A program made the position numbers and the translations under genes. Shown here one piece after another: positions 38,698 to 38,816 of a stretch of DNA of 38,816 nucleotides; position 1 is the stretch's first letter; every line of letters begins with the position of its first letter. Location: assembly GCA_947625705.1 (NCBI GenBank), contig CANQPG010000010.1, positions 1-38,816 of the forward strand, in the 5' to 3' direction. The DNA is from an uncultured Peptococcaceae bacterium (GTDB lineage: Bacteria > Bacillota > Dehalobacteriia > UBA4068 > UBA4997). The notes under the pieces were generated by a model. The model was not told the origin of the DNA, ran no database searches, and saw nothing but the letters and a program-made list of their open reading frames with translations.

Positions 38698-38737
38698 GGA
38701 TACTATCCTAACAACTCACGCTTACACATACGCAATT

Positions 38738-38783
38738 AAAGCCTCAGTCATCACTTTTGGAGAGTGAAGGTTGAGGCTTTTTC
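38738..38783 (+). terminator. Rho-independent terminator of the giant gene
   Basis: AAAGCCTCA (38738-38746) pairs with TGAGGCTTT (38772-38780). The stem continues inward through two G-U pairs, a C-G pair, one A-A mismatch and TCACT / AGTGA (38751-38755, 38763-38767), closed by a 7-base loop and followed by a short T run. It lies 40 bases after the stop. Confidence 0.9.
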
Positions 38784-38816
38784 ATATATTGATTTGGAAT
38801 TCACTACCGGTGATTC
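38784..38816. other. Short downstream flank
   Basis: AT-rich sequence with no gene. It ends in an imperfect inverted repeat GAATTCAC / GGTGATTC (38797-38816) cut by the window edge, which may be chance. Confidence 0.4.

Noticed and set aside
38671-38767. Possible frameshift restoring a longer C-terminus in the +1 frame
   Set aside because: The +1 frame stays open to 38765 but does not give the missing strands of a cadherin-like repeat, and it runs into the terminator.
38797-38816. Inverted repeat at the window end as an attachment site or element end
   Set aside because: It is imperfect, cut by the window edge, and has no matching copy at the other end of the window.

Overview
The window is one giant protein gene with short flanks. 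An uninterrupted + strand reading frame, best started at the ATG at 259 and ending with the TAA at 38695-38697, encodes a secreted protein of 12,812 residues (roughly 1.3 MDa by residue count). Upstream are 258 bases with a plausible leader. Downstream are 119 bases containing a strong intrinsic terminator. I see no other gene, RNA gene, CRISPR array or insertion sequence; long antisense frames are codon-bias shadows.

Layout of the protein, N to C: (1) signal peptide, residues 1-28; (2) a beta-rich segment, an acidic helical segment, then a Glu/Pro/Val/Ser/Thr-rich low-complexity stalk, to about residue 563; (3) eleven modules, each an Ig-like (BIG2-type) domain followed by seven RCC1-type blades, so eleven predicted seven-bladed beta-propellers with 77 blades, closed by a twelfth Ig-like domain, residues 564-6231; (4) about 25 cadherin-like beta-sandwich repeats of about 115 residues, residues 6232-9114; (5) two GLUG-type modules that appear to interrupt one cadherin-like repeat, residues about 9115-9674; (6) about 26 more cadherin-like repeats, of which the last eight or so carry the canonical L-x-P-x-F-(D/x)-x(n)-Y motif, ending in a repeat cut off before its last strands.

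The domain set (RCC1, BIG2, cadherin-like, GLUG), the Gram-positive style signal peptide, the AAGGGG ribosome binding site and the U-tailed terminator suggest an anaerobic Bacillota, possibly a gut Clostridia or Negativicutes member. This is inference, and no marker gene is present. The coding region is GC-rich and almost lacks TTA, CTA and TCA codons, while both flanks are more AT-rich.

The likely role is a very long extracellular fibre or surface adhesin: repeated binding-type propellers carried on a rod of beta-sandwiches. No catalytic domain and no cell-wall anchor (LPXTG, SLH, choline- or CWB2-type) is seen, so how it is retained at the cell is open. The most notable signals are the strict eleven-by-seven propeller architecture, evidence that whole propellers were duplicated (4/5 and 8/9), codon-composition patches that end at domain borders, the GLUG module inside a repeat, and the abrupt C-terminus with a composition break beside the stop.
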